Source: Lachnospiraceae bacterium (GTDB taxonomy: Bacteria > Bacillota > Clostridia > Lachnospirales > Lachnospiraceae). From it: a stretch of DNA of 64,000 bases. Location: contig CAJTCE010000011.1 of NCBI GenBank assembly GCA_910574745.1, positions 1 through 64,000 on the forward strand. Reading direction: 5' to 3'. Below the pieces are notes generated by a model. The model had not been told where the DNA came from and did no database searches. It was given only the letters and a program-made list of their open reading frames with translations. Of this stretch, positions 26,063 through 34,674 are shown piece after piece. Made by a program: the position numbers and the translations under genes. The first letter of the stretch is position 1; every line of letters starts with the position of its first letter.

Positions 26063-26398
26063 ATGGTAGTAGAAAGCAAAGATTTATATTTATTGGAGCA
26101 TTATGAATACGGCGAAGCTTTTTTCGGAAGCGTGGGCGGTATGAATTACCGTATCAACCGCAATCCCATGAAGCATGTGAAGTTTGCTCCTTTGGAGGAA
26201 AAAATGAATGCAACCCTCATTGCCTACGTATGGCCGGGGCCTAAATGCTTTGCCAAGACAGCTTCTGAAAAAATCCTGTCCGAAGAATTTCCCTATTCCG
26301 ATGAAGGAAAGATGGAAGCGGCCGCATGGATTTCTGAACAGTATGAAAGCAGAAAGGCGGAATGGGATGAGGTTGTCGATAAAGGAATATTGGGATAG
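26063..26398 (+). CDS. Small conserved-looking protein of unknown function
   Basis: 111 residues, soluble, without signal or membrane segment. It has an acidic start (MVVESKDLYLLEHYEYGEAFFGS), a central VKFAPLEEKMNATLIAYVWPGP stretch rich in hydrophobic strands, and a helical acidic end. The ribosome binding site is weak (AAAGG about 12 bases before the ATG). It ends 35 bases before the ABC-F gene, so they may be co-transcribed. No family is recognised. Confidence 0.6.
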   Translation: MVVESKDLYLLEHYEYGEAFFGSVGGMNYRINRNPMKHVKFAPLEEKMNATLIAYVWPGPKCFAKTASEKILSEEFPYSDEGKMEAAAWISEQYESRKAEWDEVVDKGILG

Positions 26399-26433
26399 AA
26401 TCACAGAGAAAATGAAACAGGACGGAAAAAGGC

Positions 26434-28302
26434 ATGAATATCATTACCGTAGATGAAATCACAAAAGCGTACGGAGAAAGAAAAATATTTGACAGGGCAT
26501 CCTTCTTTTTACAGGAAGGAGAAAAGGCAGGGATCCTTGGCATCAACGGAACAGGAAAATCCACGTTGTTAAAGATGATAGTGGGAATTGATGAGCCGGA
26601 TACGGGAAACATTATCCGTTCAAAGGGGAAGGTAATTTCTTACCTTCCCCAAAATCCTGTTTTCGGGGAAAATGATAATCTGTTAGAAGCGGTATTAAAG
26701 GATTCCGGGCATGAGGAGAGCGACGCCAAGACAATGCTCACAAAATTGGGAGTAACGGACTTTGGACAGGTCTGCGGGCAGTTGTCCGGCGGAGAACAAA
26801 AAAGGCTTGCCCTGGTTAGGGCGTTGCTTGCTTTGGCGGATATTCTGATTCTGGACGAGCCTACCAATCATTTAGACCAGGAGATGGCGGACTGGTTAGA
26901 GGAGTCTTTAAAGAAATTTAGAGGCTCCATTCTTATGATTACCCATGACCGGTATTTTCTGGACAGCATCTGTAACCGGATCATTGAAGTTGACAAAGGA
27001 AAAATCTATTCTTACGAAGCCAATTATCAGGGCTTTCTTGCTTTAAAAGCAGAGCGCGAGGAAATGGAAGAGGCGTCGGAGAGAAAACGACATTCCATTT
27101 TGCGTACCGAATTAGAATGGGTAAAAAGAGGGGCAAGAGCCCGCTCCACCAAGCAGAAGGCGAGACTTATGCGGTTTGAACAGCTAAGCCGCGTAAGGGA
27201 CAGGGAGAAGGACGGCGCGGTAGAGCTTTCCAGTATCAAAAGCAGACTGGGAAAAACCACGGTGGAGCTTCATGATATCGGTAAGACCTATGGGGATAAA
27301 GTTTTATTAAAGAATTTCACCTATTTGTTTTTACGCAACGATCGTATTGGGTTTATGGGAAAAAACGGCTGCGGTAAATCCACTCTTATGAAAATCATTA
27401 TGGGAGAGTTAGAGCCTGATGAAGGCCGGGTGGAAATCGGTCAGACGGTAAAAATCGGTTATTTCGCCCAGGAACTGAATGATGAAGAGATGAAGCCGGG
27501 GCAGAAGGTTATAGACTATATCCGGGACGTGGCGGAATATGTAGAAACCGAGGAAGGCAGTATTTCCGCCGCCAGACTTTTGGAAAAGTTTTTGTTTGCC
27601 GGAGAGGACCAGTATGGGCCGGTAGGGAAATTATCGGGAGGACAGAAAAGGCGGTTGTATCTTTGTAAGGTTTTAATGGGAGCGCCCAATGTGCTTATAT
27701 TGGATGAACCCACCAACGATCTGGACATTGCCACTTTGCGTATTTTAGAAGATTATCTGGATAGCTTTCCGGGAATTGTGATCGTGGTTTCCCATGACAG
27801 ATATTTTCTGGATCGTGTAGTGGGGAGAATGTTTGTTTTTGAAGGAGACGGTAAGTTACGCCAGTCAGAAGGCGGTTATACGGATTATCGGAACAGGCTT
27901 CTTTCGGAAAATCAACGGATGGAAGGCGGAAACAAGGGGCTTAAGGGAAACGGAAGGTCCGAAGATAAATTAACAAAGGCTAACGGCAATTCCGAAGGAC
28001 AGGCAGCGGCAGGAAAGGAAGAGGCTGCTAAAGGGGAGAAAGTAAAATGGAATGCCGGAAGGGAAAAGAAGTTAAAATTTACTTTCAAGGAACAAAAAGA
28101 TTATGAGACCATTGAAGCAGATATTTCGGCTTTAGAGGAAAAAATAGAAAAGCTGGATGCAGATATGCTGCAATTCGCAAGGGATTTTGTAAAGCTTAGG
28201 GAGCTGTCTGAGGAAAAGGAAAAGGCGGAGCGGGATTTGGAAGAGAAAATGGAACGGTGGATGTATTTAGAGGAACTGGCTGCAAAGATAAGAGAGCAAT
28301 AA
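26434..28302 (+). CDS. ABC-F ATPase, Uup-like
   Basis: 622 residues with two ATPase cassettes and no membrane part. The first has Walker A GINGTGKST, signature LSGGEQKR and Walker B ILILDEPTNHLD. The second has GKNGCGKST, LSGGQKRR and VLILDEPTNDLD. The inter-domain linker (about 190-265) is rich in Arg/Glu. After about residue 500 come a Gly/Asn/Lys-rich linker and a C-terminal coiled coil, as in Uup. ABC-F proteins act on the ribosome. The coiled coil argues for the housekeeping Uup group rather than an antibiotic-resistance factor. Confidence 0.9.
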   Translation: MNIITVDEITKAYGERKIFDRASFFLQEGEKAGILGINGTGKSTLLKMIVGIDEPDTGNIIRSKGKVISYLPQNPVFGENDNLLEAVLKDSGHEESDAKTMLTKLGVTDFGQVCGQLSGGEQKRLALVRALLALADILILDEPTNHLDQEMADWLEESLKKFRGSILMITHDRYFLDSICNRIIEVDKGKIYSYEANYQGFLALKAEREEMEEASERKRHSILRTELEWVKRGARARSTKQKARLMRFEQLSRVRDREKDGAVELSSIKSRLGKTTVELHDIGKTYGDKVLLKNFTYLFLRNDRIGFMGKNGCGKSTLMKIIMGELEPDEGRVEIGQTVKIGYFAQELNDEEMKPGQKVIDYIRDVAEYVETEEGSISAARLLEKFLFAGEDQYGPVGKLSGGQKRRLYLCKVLMGAPNVLILDEPTNDLDIATLRILEDYLDSFPGIVIVVSHDRYFLDRVVGRMFVFEGDGKLRQSEGGYTDYRNRLLSENQRMEGGNKGLKGNGRSEDKLTKANGNSEGQAAAGKEEAAKGEKVKWNAGREKKLKFTFKEQKDYETIEADISALEEKIEKLDADMLQFARDFVKLRELSEEKEKAERDLEEKMERWMYLEELAAKIREQ

Positions 28303-28528
28303 AGTTGATTTGGAAAGGGACAAAGAAGCTTTCAAAAAAAGGCAAAAGATTGCCGGATTTTTAAAACGGGCAGATAAAAGTTTTTTCCGTCGGTACATCG
28401 TGAATTTACAGTAGTACATTTGGAAGGAGAGAGTCAGGAGGAAAAAGCGGAATGAAAGAGAAAGGTTATGTTCAGGGCAAATCTTGTTCTTTGCACATTT
28501 TAATGAAATAATTGGTATTCATGAAAGG

Positions 28529-28557
28529 TTGTAAATCATAAAGCCATTACTTATAAT
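28529..28557 (+). promoter_or_regulatory. Promoter of the PRD regulator gene
   Basis: TTGTAA (28529-28534), a 17-base spacer and perfect TATAAT (28552-28557), 65 bases before the start codon. The rest of 28303-28621 holds no gene and no other element I can support. Confidence 0.7.
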
Positions 28558-28621
28558 AATTGTGAGAAATCGCAGTTAATATTTGTGAGTCCGTGATTCC
28601 GGCTTGGGAGAGGAAAGAACT

Positions 28622-30652
28622 ATGGCATTATGTAACCTTAGCGAGCGCTGTAAAAAGATTGTAAATGTTCTTTTACGTGAAAATAAGTTTGTTTCTATGC
28701 AAAGGATTGCAGAAATAACAGGAGTCTCCAAGAGGAGCATTTATTATGATATTTGTACGATTAATGAGTGGCTGGATGAACGCGGAATTAAGGAATTGGA
28801 AATTGAGCGTGGAAAAGGTATTTTGATTCCGCAAGAGGACAGAATGAAAATCGAAGAACTGCTTGAAGATAGGCAGTGGGGAGATTATTATGTGTTTTCG
28901 CCGTCAGAGCGGGTAAAAATCATTATCTGTTATCTAATCCACAGTAAAGAGCTGGTATATATTGACCAGATCATAGAAGTCTGCCAGGTAAGCAGAAATA
29001 CTGTATTTGGCGACTTAAGGGTTGTGGTTCAGACACTTCATGAATATGACCTTCAATTGAAGTATGAGTCAAAAAAGGGCTATAGGATTGAAGGAGACGT
29101 TATACGGATGCGGGCATTGTTCTTCTTGTACTTTAACACGATCAGAGCTTTGTTTGACAGCGGGGTATTAAACTTCTTTAACAGAGAAGAAATTCAGGGA
29201 TATTATAAACAATTGTGTTTATTGAAAGATGAATTGAAGATTGAATATATAGAAGGAGATTTATTGGCTATAGCGGCTCTGATGCCGGTAATGCACAATA
29301 GCAGAGGAAAACTATGCTTTCAGGGACTTAGGAAACATGAGATTTTGGAGACAAAAGAGTTTTTGCTGGTTCAAAAATATTTTTCGGAGTTGGAAGAAAG
29401 CGAGAAAATATATCTATGTCTGCATTTGCTGGGATCAAGGGTATCTGTGGCGACAGATGAAATCTTTGAGGATCGGGCTGACCAGTCTGTATATGGAATT
29501 ACAAAAGCGCTGGTCACGGAATTTGAAAAAACTGCCTGTGTAAATTTTGAGGATAAAGAAGAACTGGAGCGGGCTTTATTTGTGCATATCAAAACATCTA
29601 TGTATCGTTACCAATACGGTATCCAGATAGGAAATCCCATGGGCAACGATATTACGAGAGAGTATCCTAATTTGTTTGAAATTACAAAGATCGTATCGAG
29701 ATATCTGGAGCAGATGATAGGAATGCCGATTCCGGATAGTGAAGTTGCGTATCTTGCTTTACATTTTGGCGCCCATTTAAAGGTATCGAAGTATCGTGGA
29801 ATCAGGCTACGGGTGTTAATTGTATGTGTCAACGGAATCTCCACAGGTAATATGATAAAGCGCGAGGTAAAAAAACTTCTGCCGGAAGCGGAAATAGTAG
29901 ATGTCGTTGCAGCAATGAATGTGTTGAATGCCCAGGATATCTGCGATCTTGTGATATCTACCGTAAAGATAAAGAGCGTGCTGCCGGTAATTGTAGTTCA
30001 TGCCATTCTTTCCGATGAAGACAGGAGAAACATTTTAAACCATCAACTGGTTTACAATAGCCAGAAAAATAAAATTTCGGATACGCTTTTCGATGTAGTA
30101 AAAAAATATGTTAAGGAATCCCGGCACGAGGATTTGAAAAGAGATATTATACAGTGCTTGCAAGGGGACGTGCAGAATCTGGACATGGGAATCATAGAAA
30201 AAGAGGCCGGCATTTTAGAACGCTTGAGTCTGTCAAAAATTACCATAAAGGAAGGTGGAGTCAACTGGCAGGACAGTATTTATCTGACAGGAAATTGTCT
30301 TATTCAAAGCGGAAGTATACAAGAACGCTATCTGGATACGATCATTTCCCAAACGATATATTATGGTCCGTATATGTTTATAACAGATGAAATCATGTTG
30401 GCACATGCCAAGCCCGAAGACGGCGTAAATAAAATGGATATAGCCATGGCTGTATGGAAAGAGCCTGTTACCTTTCCGAAGGGAAAAAGGGCGAAGCTGA
30501 TATTTATATTGGCGGCAGAAGATCATGAAAAGCATCTTAAAATATTGAATGATATTCTGAAAATTGCAGAAACTGCCGATGGGATTGAGTGGTTGGCAAG
30601 AGCGGGAACCTGCGAAGCAGTTTTTTTGGAATTGGAAAGGATTCTGGGATAG
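28622..30652 (+). CDS. PRD/PTS-domain transcriptional regulator (ManR/MtlR type)
   Basis: 676 residues. Winged helix-turn-helix at about 5-60 (MQRIAEITGVSKRSIYYDI), a second HTH at about 90-150, two PTS regulation domains (about 165-390), an EIIB-like domain (about 395-480; the start VLIVCVNGISTGN keeps a Cys), and an EIIA-like domain (about 530-676) with the phospho-His in LAHAKPEDGV. Such regulators are activators whose activity depends on phosphorylation by PTS proteins. I start at ATG 28622 with GAGAGGA 8 bases upstream, rather than the TTG at 28604. It precedes and probably controls the EIIA-EIIC-EIIB genes behind it. Confidence 0.9.
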   Translation: MALCNLSERCKKIVNVLLRENKFVSMQRIAEITGVSKRSIYYDICTINEWLDERGIKELEIERGKGILIPQEDRMKIEELLEDRQWGDYYVFSPSERVKIIICYLIHSKELVYIDQIIEVCQVSRNTVFGDLRVVVQTLHEYDLQLKYESKKGYRIEGDVIRMRALFFLYFNTIRALFDSGVLNFFNREEIQGYYKQLCLLKDELKIEYIEGDLLAIAALMPVMHNSRGKLCFQGLRKHEILETKEFLLVQKYFSELEESEKIYLCLHLLGSRVSVATDEIFEDRADQSVYGITKALVTEFEKTACVNFEDKEELERALFVHIKTSMYRYQYGIQIGNPMGNDITREYPNLFEITKIVSRYLEQMIGMPIPDSEVAYLALHFGAHLKVSKYRGIRLRVLIVCVNGISTGNMIKREVKKLLPEAEIVDVVAAMNVLNAQDICDLVISTVKIKSVLPVIVVHAILSDEDRRNILNHQLVYNSQKNKISDTLFDVVKKYVKESRHEDLKRDIIQCLQGDVQNLDMGIIEKEAGILERLSLSKITIKEGGVNWQDSIYLTGNCLIQSGSIQERYLDTIISQTIYYGPYMFITDEIMLAHAKPEDGVNKMDIAMAVWKEPVTFPKGKRAKLIFILAAEDHEKHLKILNDILKIAETADGIEWLARAGTCEAVFLELERILG

Positions 30653-30658
30653 TAAGAA

Positions 30659-30689
30659 GGCAACACCTCGGTTGAGGTGGTGTCTTTTT
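30659..30689 (+). terminator. Terminator after the regulator gene
   Basis: The stem GGCAACACCTC with GAGGTGGTGTC (one mismatch, one G-U) and a GGTT loop is followed by TTTTT. It lies between the regulator and the PTS genes, so the PTS genes either have their own promoter or depend on read-through. Confidence 0.7.
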
Positions 30690-30793
30690 AAGTACGACTC
30701 TTTGCACAATGACGCGATTTCATTTGGACTTCTATTACGTAATGAATCATGTTAGGATTTTTTTAGAAAGAAACAGAAAGGGGGCAGCAAGCT

Positions 30794-31222
30794 ATGGAGC
30801 TGCTGGATAGAAAAAATGTAAAGATTTTGGAAGGGGCGGATGATTGGAAGGATGCAATACGCAAATCCGTAATGCCGCTGGAGGCAAACGGTTATGTAAA
30901 AGCCGAATATAAGGAGGCAATTATTTCAGGAATTGAAGAGCTGGGGCCTTATATTATTATCGCTCCTTCCATTGCATTACCTCATGCAAGACCGGAGCAG
31001 GGAGTGGTGGAGAGCCAGATTGCAATTACATTGTTTAGAAATGAAGTGCAGTTTGATAAGGAAGATTCGACAGCACGATTGTTTGTGACGCTGGCAGCGT
31101 CTGACTCAAACAGTCACTTGGATGCACTCATGGAGATTTCTGAAATATTGCAGGATGAAGAAAAAGTTGAACAGATATTGAAATCGGAAGATGAAGAAAC
31201 ATTATATCGCTTTTTTCATTAA
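30794..31222 (+). CDS. PTS EIIA component, mannitol/ascorbate superfamily
   Basis: 142 residues of the PTS_EIIA_2 fold. The phosphorylated His sits in IALPHARPEQGV. It would accept phosphate from HPr and pass it to the EIIB encoded two genes on. It precedes the EIIC gene by 17 bases. The substrate class is judged from the EIIC. Confidence 0.9.
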   Translation: MELLDRKNVKILEGADDWKDAIRKSVMPLEANGYVKAEYKEAIISGIEELGPYIIIAPSIALPHARPEQGVVESQIAITLFRNEVQFDKEDSTARLFVTLAASDSNSHLDALMEISEILQDEEKVEQILKSEDEETLYRFFH

Positions 31223-31239
31223 GAAAAGGAGGAAGGAAA

Positions 31240-32634
31240 ATGCGTACTGTATTAAACATTATTCAACAGATTTTATCTACGCCGGCAATTTTTGTTGGAT
31301 TGATAGCAATGCTGGGATTATTGCTGCAGAAGAAGGATTTACAGTCTATTATTAAGGGAACCATTAAGACCATACTGGGCTTTATCGTATTAAACGCTGG
31401 AGCTGCCGTTGTTCAGGATGCGATTATTCCGTTTGGGGATCTGTTCCAGCTGGCTTTCGGGGTACACGGTGTTGTTCCGAATAACGAAGCGATCACTTCG
31501 CTTGGACTGAATGAACTTGCAGTTGAAACTTCGGCTATATTTGCATTAGGGATGTGTGCAAACATTGTCATGGCGCGTTTCTCAAAATGGAAATATATCT
31601 TTTTGACCGGACATCACGCACTGTATATGTCCTGTCTGGTTGCGATCATCTTATCCATTGCGGGACTGGACGGTTGGCAGTTAATGGTAGGCGGCGCATT
31701 ATTATTGGGATTTGTTATGGCGATGTTCCCGGCATTAATGCAGCCCACTATAAGGGAAGTTACGGGAGACGATTCCCTTGCTTTGGGACATTTTGGAAGC
31801 AGCTGTTACTGGCTAAGCGGTCAGATTGGAAAACTGTGCAGCAAGAAAGGAAAAGGACGTACAACGGAAGATGTAAATTTCCCCAAAGGTTTGTCCTTTC
31901 TCAGGGATAATACAATTTCCATCGCAATCGTAATGTTCTTTTGCTATATAGTAGTTGCAGGTGTGGCAAACTTCCAGCATGCCGGTAAGGCAGCCGCAAT
32001 TTTTGGAGATAGTAACTGGATTTTATATTCCATTATCAATGCAATTACATTTTCAGCGGGTATTTACATTGTGTTGGCAGGTGTCCGCATGTTAATTGCA
32101 GAAATCGTGCCTGCGTTTAAAGGTATCTCTGAAAAGCTTGTGCCTAATGCAAAACCTGCCCTTGATTGCCCGATTCTGTTTCCTTATGCGCCCAATGCCG
32201 TATTGATCGGATTCTTGACTTCTTTCATAGGCGGAATCATCGGTCTGGCAATTTTAGCCCTTATGGGAAGTGCAGGACTGGGCGCGGCAATTATTCTTCC
32301 GGGAGCGGTAGTCCACTTCTTCTGCGGTGCAACTGCCGGCGTATGCGGAAATGCAAGAGGAGGACTGAGAGGATGTGTTCTGGGAGCGCTGGTTCACGGA
32401 ATCGCAGTAACTTTCCTGGCAGCAGCGCTGCTTCCGGTATTAGGTTCCCTTGGCTTTGCTAATACTACATTCTCCGATGCGGATTTTACCATTGTGGGAA
32501 TCGTATTCGGGAACCTGTCAAAATTTATTACAGGCAACGGACTTTTTGCAGTCATTGCAATATTGTTTGTATTACCAATCATTTATAATTACACCATAGG
32601 AAAGAGAAATAGGGCGGCAGCAGATAACCAATAA
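31240..32634 (+). CDS. PTS EIIC component, ascorbate (UlaA/SgaT) type
   Basis: 464 residues with about ten membrane helices. SgaT/UlaA-type segments are visible: a first helix near IIQQILSTPAIFVGLIAMLGLL, the ITSLGLNELAVETSAIFALG loop, the ALGHFGSSCYWLSG stretch, and the Gly-rich end GAVVHFFCGATAGVCGN. It transports and phosphorylates a sugar acid or related compound. No ulaD/E/F/G-like catabolic genes follow, so ascorbate itself is not assured. AAAGGAGG lies just before the ATG. Confidence 0.88.
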   Translation: MRTVLNIIQQILSTPAIFVGLIAMLGLLLQKKDLQSIIKGTIKTILGFIVLNAGAAVVQDAIIPFGDLFQLAFGVHGVVPNNEAITSLGLNELAVETSAIFALGMCANIVMARFSKWKYIFLTGHHALYMSCLVAIILSIAGLDGWQLMVGGALLLGFVMAMFPALMQPTIREVTGDDSLALGHFGSSCYWLSGQIGKLCSKKGKGRTTEDVNFPKGLSFLRDNTISIAIVMFFCYIVVAGVANFQHAGKAAAIFGDSNWILYSIINAITFSAGIYIVLAGVRMLIAEIVPAFKGISEKLVPNAKPALDCPILFPYAPNAVLIGFLTSFIGGIIGLAILALMGSAGLGAAIILPGAVVHFFCGATAGVCGNARGGLRGCVLGALVHGIAVTFLAAALLPVLGSLGFANTTFSDADFTIVGIVFGNLSKFITGNGLFAVIAILFVLPIIYNYTIGKRNRAAADNQ

Positions 32635-32664
32635 AAATATTATTATAGAAAAGGAGAGTTTATT

Positions 32665-32943
32665 ATGGCAGCAATTAAAAAAATCTTATGTTTCTGTGGT
32701 TCCGGTCTTGGAACATCCTTCTTAATGGAGATGAATGCAAAAAAGGCGTTAAACAGCCTTGGAGTCACAGGTGTGGAAGTGGATCACACAACAATTGACG
32801 ATATTGTTCCGGGAGCTGCGGATCTGTTTATCTGTGGGGCTGACTTATTGCCTAATGCAGAAAAGGCAGGAAAAGCCATAGGGCTTAATAATATGGTTTC
32901 TTTGGATGAAATGACGGAGAAACTGAAAGCGGCTTTAGAATGA
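32665..32943 (+). CDS. PTS EIIB component, ascorbate/lactose-like P-loop type
   Basis: 92 residues. The phospho-Cys loop near the N terminus reads LCFCGSGLGTSFLMEMN. The rest is a small alpha/beta fold with the TTIDDIVPGAADLFICG segment. It completes the EIIA-EIIC-EIIB set. A terminator follows at once. Confidence 0.9.
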   Translation: MAAIKKILCFCGSGLGTSFLMEMNAKKALNSLGVTGVEVDHTTIDDIVPGAADLFICGADLLPNAEKAGKAIGLNNMVSLDEMTEKLKAALE

Positions 32944-32950
32944 TAGAAAA

Positions 32951-32979
32951 AGGGGCCGGCATTGTGCCGGCTCTTTTTT
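32951..32979 (+). terminator. Terminator of the PTS operon
   Basis: GCCGGCA (32955-32961), TTG loop and TGCCGGC (32965-32971), followed by TCTTTTTT. Confidence 0.9.
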
Positions 32980-33007
32980 GCGCTTTAGCAGGAAAAGCAG
33001 GTGGCTA

Positions 33008-33035
33008 TTGATATTTTTTTTGCGTCCATTATAAT
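33008..33035 (+). promoter_or_regulatory. Promoter of the aldo/keto reductase gene
   Basis: TTGATA (33008-33013), a 16-base spacer and perfect TATAAT (33030-33035), about 40 bases before the ATG. Confidence 0.7.
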
Positions 33036-33075
33036 ACAGATAAGAAGTATAATCAAAAAATGGATGGAGGAAAAC

Positions 33076-34098
33076 ATGCGGGAAGTTACATTGGGAAACA
33101 CAAAGATCACGGTAAATAAAAACGGATTTGGAGCGTTGCCCATCCAGAGGATTTCTGAGGAAAGCGCCGTATATCTTTTGCGGAAGGCATATGACAACGG
33201 TATCCGGTTCTTTGATACGGCACGTTTCTATACCGACAGCGAGAAGAAGCTGGGACTGGCATTTGAAGGGATGAGGGAGAAGCTCTATCTTGCTTCCAAA
33301 ACAATGGCACAGACGGCAGAGGATTTTTGGAAGGATTTGGAGACGACGCTTCAAAACTTAAAGACTGCCTATCTGGATATTTATCAGTTTCATAATCCGC
33401 CCTTTTGTCCGAAGCCGGGAGATGGCAGCGGACTTTATGAAGCTATGTCGGAGGCAAAGGCTCGGGGGAAAATCCGTTATATCGGAATAACCAGCCATCG
33501 GTTAGCGGTGGCAGAGGAAGCAGTTAGTAGCGGCTTATACGATACCCTTCAATTTCCTTTCAGTTATCTGTCCGGAGATAAAGAACAGAATCTGGTAGAG
33601 AAATGTGGAAAAGCCGGGATGGGATTTCTTGCCATGAAAGCTCTGGCGGGCGGTCTGATCACAAACTCGGCGGCGGCTTATGCTTTTATGTTGGATTTTC
33701 CCCATGTACTGCCGATTTGGGGCATTCAGCGGGAAAGGGAACTGGATGAATTTTTATCCTATCAGGAAAAAGAACCAAGGCTGGCGGGAGAATTGCAGGA
33801 GGCCATTGCCGTTGACCGTGTGCAGCTGCAGGGAGAATTCTGCCGCGGCTGCGGGTATTGTATGCCGTGTCCGGCAGGAATCGAAATCAACAATTGCGCC
33901 AGAATGTCCTTGATGATCCGCAGGGCGCCGTCGGATGCCCAGCTGACGGAAGAGATGCAGGCGAAGATGAAGAAGATAGAGGAATGCCTCCATTGCGGCA
34001 AATGTAAGGCAAAATGTCCTTTTGGATTGGATACCCCCGCGCTTTTGGAGAAAAACTACCGGGATTATCAGGAAATACTTGAAGGAAAAGAATATTAA
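33076..34098 (+). CDS. Aldo/keto reductase with C-terminal 4Fe-4S ferredoxin domain
   Basis: 340 residues. The AKR barrel (about 1-255) keeps the catalytic set Asp-Tyr (FFDTARFYTDSE), Lys (LASKT) and His (YQFHN). A ferredoxin-like domain follows with two clusters, CRGCGYCMPCP and CLHCGKCKAKCP, both with four-Cys spacing. This fusion class is common in anaerobes and probably couples carbonyl reduction to iron-sulfur electron flow. The substrate is unknown. I start at ATG 33076 because GGAGG lies 6 bases upstream; the ATG at 33001 lies before the promoter. Confidence 0.9.
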   Translation: MREVTLGNTKITVNKNGFGALPIQRISEESAVYLLRKAYDNGIRFFDTARFYTDSEKKLGLAFEGMREKLYLASKTMAQTAEDFWKDLETTLQNLKTAYLDIYQFHNPPFCPKPGDGSGLYEAMSEAKARGKIRYIGITSHRLAVAEEAVSSGLYDTLQFPFSYLSGDKEQNLVEKCGKAGMGFLAMKALAGGLITNSAAAYAFMLDFPHVLPIWGIQRERELDEFLSYQEKEPRLAGELQEAIAVDRVQLQGEFCRGCGYCMPCPAGIEINNCARMSLMIRRAPSDAQLTEEMQAKMKKIEECLHCGKCKAKCPFGLDTPALLEKNYRDYQEILEGKEY

Positions 34099-34191
34099 AA
34101 AAAGTAGGGCGCAAACGGAATGCGCCCCGTCAACCTCGCTGAATTGCCCAAAAATTGTAAGGCAAATGAATGAAAGGCTGCATAAAATCTG

Positions 34192-34220
34192 TTGACAAAA
34201 CTGCGGTTTTTGCATATTCT
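34192..34220 (+). promoter_or_regulatory. Promoter of the cysteine T-box transcript
   Basis: Perfect TTGACA (34192-34197), a 17-base spacer and TATTCT (34215-34220). The transcript should start near 34227. Confidence 0.8.
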
Positions 34221-34317
34221 ATTAATATATTTGCAAGAAAAAGCTGACGCCCGGTAACTTTAGGTACGGGGATTTTTAAGGAAGATAAGGAAAGGCCTTG
34301 AACGGAAAGAGTACATG

Positions 34318-34532
34318 TCATAAGCGCATCAGAGAGGGAATGCCACCGGCTGAAAGCATTCCCGGCAGAGTGTGATATGGAAGTGCGTCCGCGAGCCGGT
34401 TCTGCGAAAGTAAAAGTAGCAGAATCCGTTTCCCGCGTTAAGGGGGTAAGGTGCCGGCGCCTGTGTGCCGGAATCAGAGTGGAACCGCGGATTATTTCGT
34501 CTCTAATAGTGATATTAGGGACGTTTTATTTT
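34318..34532 (+). promoter_or_regulatory. T-box leader, cysteine type, upstream of cysE-cysS
   Basis: The stem I start CAGAGAGGGAATGCC, its GGCTGAAAGCATTCC partner, and the T-box sequence AGTGGAACCGCGG (34478-34490) are present. A competing terminator lies at 34498-34523. In the stem I specifier loop TGC (34384-34386, in GGAAGTGCGTCC) is the Cys codon, which agrees with cysS downstream. Uncharged tRNA-Cys should switch on serine acetylation, Cys-tRNA charging and the genes behind them. Confidence 0.92.
34498..34532 (+). terminator. Conditional terminator of the cysteine T-box
   Basis: An 11-bp stem joins 34498-34508 and 34513-34523 (one G-U) with a GTGA loop, followed by TTTTATTTT. Confidence 0.9.
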
Positions 34533-34557
34533 GCAGGCAGCACTCTAAAAAAGTATA

Positions 34558-34645
34558 AGGTCAGCCAAGGGGCATGCGTGTGTATGCATATTTGGCAATT
34601 GCTGTAAGGGGCAATGCCGATAACGTTAAAGCTGTGGGCTGACTT
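34558..34645 (+). ncRNA. Candidate three-way-junction RNA between T-box and cysE
   Basis: A closing helix GTCAGCC (34560-34566) with GGCTGAC (34637-34643), extended by one G-U and one A-U pair, encloses two hairpins. P2 is GCATGC (34572-34577), GTGT loop, GTATGC. P3 is GGCAaTTGC (34594-34602) with GCAATGCC (34611-34618). It ends 30 bases before the cysE start codon. It does not match a riboswitch class I know. A 22-codon open frame (34574-34642) lies inside it without a well-spaced ribosome binding site. A function is unproven. Confidence 0.4.
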
Positions 34646-34674
34646 GTTTAAAATCAATTAAAGAAGGGAATTAT

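Noticed and set aside
34574-34642. 22-codon open frame considered as a leader peptide for cysE
   Set aside because: It has no Cys codons, the AAGGGG upstream is too close to the ATG, and the T-box already explains the regulation.
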